This document shows, one piece after another, positions 5,852 to 7,973 of a stretch of DNA of 7,973 nucleotides; the first letter of the stretch is position 1, and each line of letters starts with the position of its first letter. This DNA comes from Ruminococcaceae bacterium UBA6364 (GTDB lineage: Bacteria > Bacillota > Clostridia > Oscillospirales > Acutalibacteraceae): NCBI GenBank assembly GCA_002440045.1, contig DJRI01000100.1:9035-17007 (forward strand). Direction: 5' to 3'. A program made the translations under genes and the position numbers. Under the pieces are notes generated by a model. That model saw only the letters and a program-made list of their open reading frames with translations. It had not been told where the DNA came from and ran no database searches.

Positions 5852-6301
5852 ATGTTTGAACTCAGACCTTATCGTAAAAATAATTCCCTTTATAATCCTT
5901 TCCGTGATATGGATGAATTTGAAAAACAGTTCTTCGGATCGCCCGTTGATTTCTTCAGCGGCAATTCGCTTGACGAATTTAAGACCGATATAAAAGACGA
6001 GGGCGATAAATATACTCTTGAAGCCGATTTGCCCGGTTTTGACAAAAAGGATATTCACCTTGACATAAACGGCGATACTCTTACAGTCAGCGCCGAGCGT
6101 CATTCGGAGCATGAAGAGAAAGATAAAAAGGGCAAATATGTACGTTGCGAGCGTTCTTACGGCTCATACAGCCGCTCGTTTGACCTCTCGGGCGTTAAGT
6201 CCGATGCGATTACCGCAAAGTACGAGGATGGCGTTTTGAAGCTTGATATGCCTAAAAAGGATAACACTCTTCCCGAATCCCGCCGTCTTGAAATCGAATA
6301 A
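5852..6301 (+). CDS. Small heat-shock protein, Hsp20/alpha-crystallin family
   Basis: ATP-independent cytoplasmic holdase that forms oligomers and keeps unfolding proteins soluble during stress. Length is 149 residues, typical for bacterial Hsp20. The N-terminal arm (1-40) has MFELRPYRKN and FRDMDEFEKQFFG, which match the usual start of clostridial Hsp18-type proteins. The alpha-crystallin domain (about 43-138) contains LEADLPGFDKKDIHLDI, LTVSAERHSEHEEKD and YEDGVLKLDMPK. The C-terminal LEI (146-148) matches the I/V-x-I/V anchor that docks on neighbouring subunits. GGAGGT at 5839-5844 lies seven bases before the ATG. The gene appears to be transcribed alone from its own promoter and divergently from the PucR-like regulator. 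Its long structured leader suggests post-transcriptional control as well. Confidence 0.95.
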   Translation: MFELRPYRKNNSLYNPFRDMDEFEKQFFGSPVDFFSGNSLDEFKTDIKDEGDKYTLEADLPGFDKKDIHLDINGDTLTVSAERHSEHEEKDKKGKYVRCERSYGSYSRSFDLSGVKSDAITAKYEDGVLKLDMPKKDNTLPESRRLEIE

Positions 6302-6310
6302 TTTCGATTT
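6291..6310 (+). repeat. 8-bp hairpin spanning the hsp20 stop codon
   Basis: AAATCGAA (6291-6298) and TTCGATTT (6303-6310) are perfect complements around a TAAT loop that contains the stop codon. No U-run follows, so it is not an intrinsic terminator. It may protect the mRNA 3' end or may be chance. Confidence 0.35.
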
Positions 6311-6328
6311 AAACGCGCGAAGAATACA

Positions 6329-6466
6329 GGTGCCGCCCGCAAAGGCGCGGTGAGCGTGGTTTCTTCCGCCTCTTATCCGGATTTTTAACCTAATAAAAGT
6401 ACGGGACAGTTGCAATCGGCAGTCTGCCCCGTATTTTTGTCTCAAGGCATAAGAGGGCAGAGCACC
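6329..6466 (+). ncRNA. Candidate rod-like structured RNA or long structured 3' UTR downstream of hsp20
   Basis: Nested helices can be drawn by hand. GGTGC (6329-6333) pairs with GCACC (6462-6466). A side hairpin, CCGCCC-GCAAA-GGCGCGG, lies at 6333-6350 and competes with the closing helix for one base. GCCTCTTATCC (6368-6378) pairs with 6446-6458 through two single-base bulges. A 17-bp stem with one mismatch and two G-U pairs joins 6393-6409 to 6424-6440. The result is a rod with an internal loop, superficially like 6S RNA, but no family was recognised and no clear promoter precedes it, so it may be processed from the hsp20 transcript. A competing hairpin, GAGGGC/GCCCTC (6453-6472), could replace the closing helices. 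The inner stem followed by TTTTT may simply be the hsp20 terminator. Confidence 0.35.
6393..6440. terminator. Probable intrinsic terminator of hsp20 (inner stem of the structured region)
   Basis: TACGGGACAG (6400-6409) and CTGCCCCGTA (6424-6433) form a 10-position stem with one A-C mismatch, followed by TTTTTGT. An A-rich 5' flank (AATAAAAG) pairs with the T-run, the usual look of a bidirectional terminator. On the minus strand the tail is CTTTTATT. Confidence 0.6.
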
Positions 6467-6488
6467 GCCCTCGGGTTCAATTATAATT

Positions 6489-6526
6489 AAAGCGCCCGCT
6501 TTCACTTTGAAAGCAGACGCTTTTTT
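6489..6526. terminator. Bidirectional intrinsic terminator between hsp20 region and DUF1275 gene
   Basis: Outer stem AAAGCG (6489-6494) with CGCTTT (6518-6523), a 3x3 internal loop (CCC/AGA), and inner stem GCTTTC (6498-6503) with GAAAGC (6509-6514) around ACTTT. The plus strand continues TTTTTTAATT. The minus strand continues into CTTTAATTATAATT. It lies 10 bases beyond the DUF1275 stop and so serves both directions. Confidence 0.75.
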
Positions 6527-6536
6527 AATTATTGTT

Positions 6537-7220
6537 TCAGCTGTGCTTTTTTGATTTCTTTGAAAACATCATAAGAAAACTTATCAAAAGCAAGGCACAG
6601 CAAAAGAAAACGGCTTTTGTTTCAAGTTGTTTTGTAACTACGCTTCCGAGCGCCGCGCCCAAGAAGAATATAATTATCACCGAAAAATATGTAAGCGATT
6701 TTTTCAGCGCGGCTTTGTCGTGCGTGTGAAAATATGCGTGCAAAGCCTCGGTGCCGCTCCTCATATTGCCGATGCACATGGTGCTTGCATACGCATGCCC
6801 GCGCACCTTGTGAAACGTTTGCACCTGAAAAGCGCAAACAAAAGAAACAAGGGCGTTAGCAAGGCGGTTGAGCGTTGTCGGCAAAAATCCGACGGCGAAA
6901 AGCAGAACGATTTCTATTAAAAGCACGCCTTGCCGCCAGTGGATTTTTTCGCTGTATTTGAAACGCGCGTGAATGGCTTCTGCGATGAATATTCCCGCAA
7001 TAAACGAAAGCACGGGAATAAGGTATCCGAGAAACTTGTGCATATCGTTGTCAAAAAGCGCCGCCGCCATAAGAACAATGTTGCCTGTCTGGGCGTTTGC
7101 AAAAACCTTCCCGCGGGAAAAGTAAGTGTAAGCGTCCTGAAAGCCGCCCGAAAGTATAATAAAAACCGCATTTAAGAATGTGTCCGATATTTGCTTTTCT
7201 GCGGTTTTAAAAGAGTTCAT
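6537..7220 (-). CDS. DUF1275/YoaK-family integral membrane protein
   Basis: Polytopic membrane protein of 227 residues whose family has no established biochemical role; a transport function is often guessed. The family signature is clear: SGGFQDAYTYF (24-34) followed by GKVFANAQTGNIVL (37-50), and a second conserved block TMCIGNMRSGTEAL (147-160). Hydrophobic stretches near 14-34, 42-57, 63-85, 97-115, 118-135, 177-197 and 203-219 suggest six or seven spans, with a basic C-terminal tail (KKSKKHS). The ATG at 7220 is preceded by AAAGG (7233-7229), which overlaps the stop codon of the upstream dehydrogenase gene, leaving only 11 bases between the two. The pair is therefore probably an operon with coupled translation. 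No functional link between the two products is evident. Confidence 0.88.
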   Translation of the reverse strand: MNSFKTAEKQISDTFLNAVFIILSGGFQDAYTYFSRGKVFANAQTGNIVLMAAALFDNDMHKFLGYLIPVLSFIAGIFIAEAIHARFKYSEKIHWRQGVLLIEIVLLFAVGFLPTTLNRLANALVSFVCAFQVQTFHKVRGHAYASTMCIGNMRSGTEALHAYFHTHDKAALKKSLTYFSVIIIFFLGAALGSVVTKQLETKAVFFCCALLLISFLMMFSKKSKKHS

Positions 7221-7228
7221 ATTTATCG

Positions 7229-7233
7229 CCTTT
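7229..7233 (-). promoter_or_regulatory. Ribosome binding site overlapping the upstream stop codon
   Basis: On the minus strand TAAAGG combines the dehydrogenase TAA (7234-7232) with an AAAGG site eight bases before the DUF1275 ATG. Ribosomes that terminate here are well placed to reinitiate. Confidence 0.55.
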
Positions 7234-7973
7234 ATTTCTGAAGCTTTTTAATAAGAGCCTTGCACTCTTCAAGATTCATAATCTTCGGAACGGGGTAAAG
7301 CGGGTTGCCCTCTTTTAAGGCTCTTTCGGCAATAAGCGGAATATCCTCGTCCTTGATGCCATCAATTTTGTCGGGGATATTCATATCCTTGTTGAGCTTT
7401 TTAATAGCTTCGATAAAGTTCTTCGCTTTCTGTCTGTCGCCCAAAGCGTCGCCCGAAACACCCGCAACGTCAGCGAGTATTGAAAGACGTTTATAAGCGC
7501 TTTCGCCGAAGTATTCAAGAACATAGGGGAGGATTATCGCGTTTGCAAGTCCGTGCGGAATACCGTACATACCGCCGAGGTTATGAGCGATTGCATGAAC
7601 ATAGCCGACATATGCGCGTGTAAACGCAAGACCCGCGTGATAAGATGCTACAAGCATATTTTCGCGCGCTTTAAGGTCCTTGCCGTTTTTATAAGCCTCT
7701 TCGATATTCTCAAAAATAAGTTTTGTCGCTATTTTTGCGTCCTCTTCGGTTTGCTTTGTGTTGCTTCTGCCGATAAACGCTTCAACTGCGTGTGTGAGCG
7801 CGTCCATACCCGTTGTAGAGGTTATGTGCGGCGGAAGTCCCACGGTAAGCTCTGGGTCGAGAACCGCAAATTTCGGACGGAGTACGGGGTCGTTAATAGC
7901 GTTCTTTTCGTGCGTGTCGGGGTTTGAAACAACCGCGGCGATTGTGGTTTCTGAGCCTGTTCCGGCTGTTGTG
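7232..7973 (-). CDS. Iron-containing (group III) alcohol dehydrogenase, C-terminal two-thirds (5' end outside window)
   Basis: NAD(P)-dependent, Fe-dependent dehydrogenase of the FucO/1,3-propanediol dehydrogenase/butanol dehydrogenase superfamily, likely involved in fermentative redox balance. The frame is open to the right edge, giving 246 visible residues of an expected ~380-390. The fragment begins within the cofactor-binding motif (TTAGTGSETT). The metal site is intact: GMDALTHAVEAFIG holds Asp57 and His61, HAIAHNLGG holds His126, and PHGLANAI holds His140 (numbering from the first full visible codon). Spacings of 4, 65 and 14 residues agree closely with FucO. The short block LDPELTVGLPPHITSTTG (38-55) is also typical. 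An internal GTG at 7843 is not the start. Substrate cannot be decided from this part. The gene is first in a two-gene minus-strand unit with the DUF1275 gene. Confidence 0.93.
   Translation of the reverse strand, partial: TTAGTGSETTIAAVVSNPDTHEKNAINDPVLRPKFAVLDPELTVGLPPHITSTTGMDALTHAVEAFIGRSNTKQTEEDAKIATKLIFENIEEAYKNGKDLKARENMLVASYHAGLAFTRAYVGYVHAIAHNLGGMYGIPHGLANAIILPYVLEYFGESAYKRLSILADVAGVSGDALGDRQKAKNFIEAIKKLNKDMNIPDKIDGIKDEDIPLIAERALKEGNPLYPVPKIMNLEECKALIKKLQK

Noticed and set aside
6472..6484. GGGTTCAA as a tRNA or tmRNA T-loop
   Set aside because: The 3' half of the T-stem is missing (AATTATAATT follows) and no acceptor or anticodon arm can be drawn.
6164..6505. 113-codon minus-strand open frame antisense to hsp20 and its downstream region
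   Set aside because: It has no ribosome binding site that I can support, no domain-like pattern, and runs through two terminator hairpins and the end of hsp20. The non-hsp20 part is better explained as structured RNA.
7232..7843. Treating the GTG at 7843 as the start of the dehydrogenase
   Set aside because: The frame is open to the window edge and upstream codons encode the conserved cofactor motif TTAGTGSE, so 7843 is internal.

Overview
The window looks like a piece of a Clostridia chromosome (Bacillota), probably a gut-type Oscillospiraceae or Lachnospiraceae relative. Three things point there: the divIVA-like / lspA / RluA-type gene order, a transketolase split into two subunits, and strong GGAGG-type ribosome binding sites with frequent AAA/GAA/GGC codons and middling G+C (judged by eye, not counted). 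The lineage is inferred, not tested.

Bases 1-4367 hold one tightly packed plus-strand operon: the acidic tail of a probable DivIVA-type protein, lspA (signal peptidase II), an RluA/RluD-family pseudouridine synthase, a Cof-type HAD phosphatase, and the N- and C-terminal halves of a split transketolase. Neighbours overlap by about 50, 14, 4 and 1 bases, and the last pair is 5 bases apart, so the genes are probably transcribed together and translationally coupled. The operon ends in a GC-rich hairpin (4392-4422), which it shares with a convergent minus-strand gene.

Bases 4440-5851 hold a PucR/CdaR-like regulator on the minus strand (TTG start at 5609) and a compact divergent control region. 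Its promoters lie back to back and overlap. It also has a 19-base palindrome and a second copy of the same half-sites, TTGTGCT/AGCACAA. The plus promoter (TTGTCA-16-TATAAT with an extended -10) drives a small heat-shock protein (Hsp20) through a leader of about 145 nt. That leader contains what reads as a textbook H-type pseudoknot: 5-bp and 7-bp stems, no junction bases, and an A-rich third loop. The strands that meet at its junction can instead pair with the hsp20 Shine-Dalgarno sequence (7 of 8 positions). This is the most interesting object in the window: a candidate translational RNA switch or thermosensor in front of a heat-shock gene.

Bases 6302-6536 lie between convergent genes and are not empty. 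They hold a rod-like set of nested helices (6329-6466), a candidate structured RNA or elaborate 3' UTR, followed by a good bidirectional terminator (6489-6526).

Bases 6537-7973 hold a minus-strand pair: an iron-containing alcohol dehydrogenase cut by the window edge, then a DUF1275/YoaK-type membrane protein whose ribosome binding site overlaps the dehydrogenase stop codon. No tRNA, rRNA, CRISPR array, insertion sequence or prophage gene was seen.
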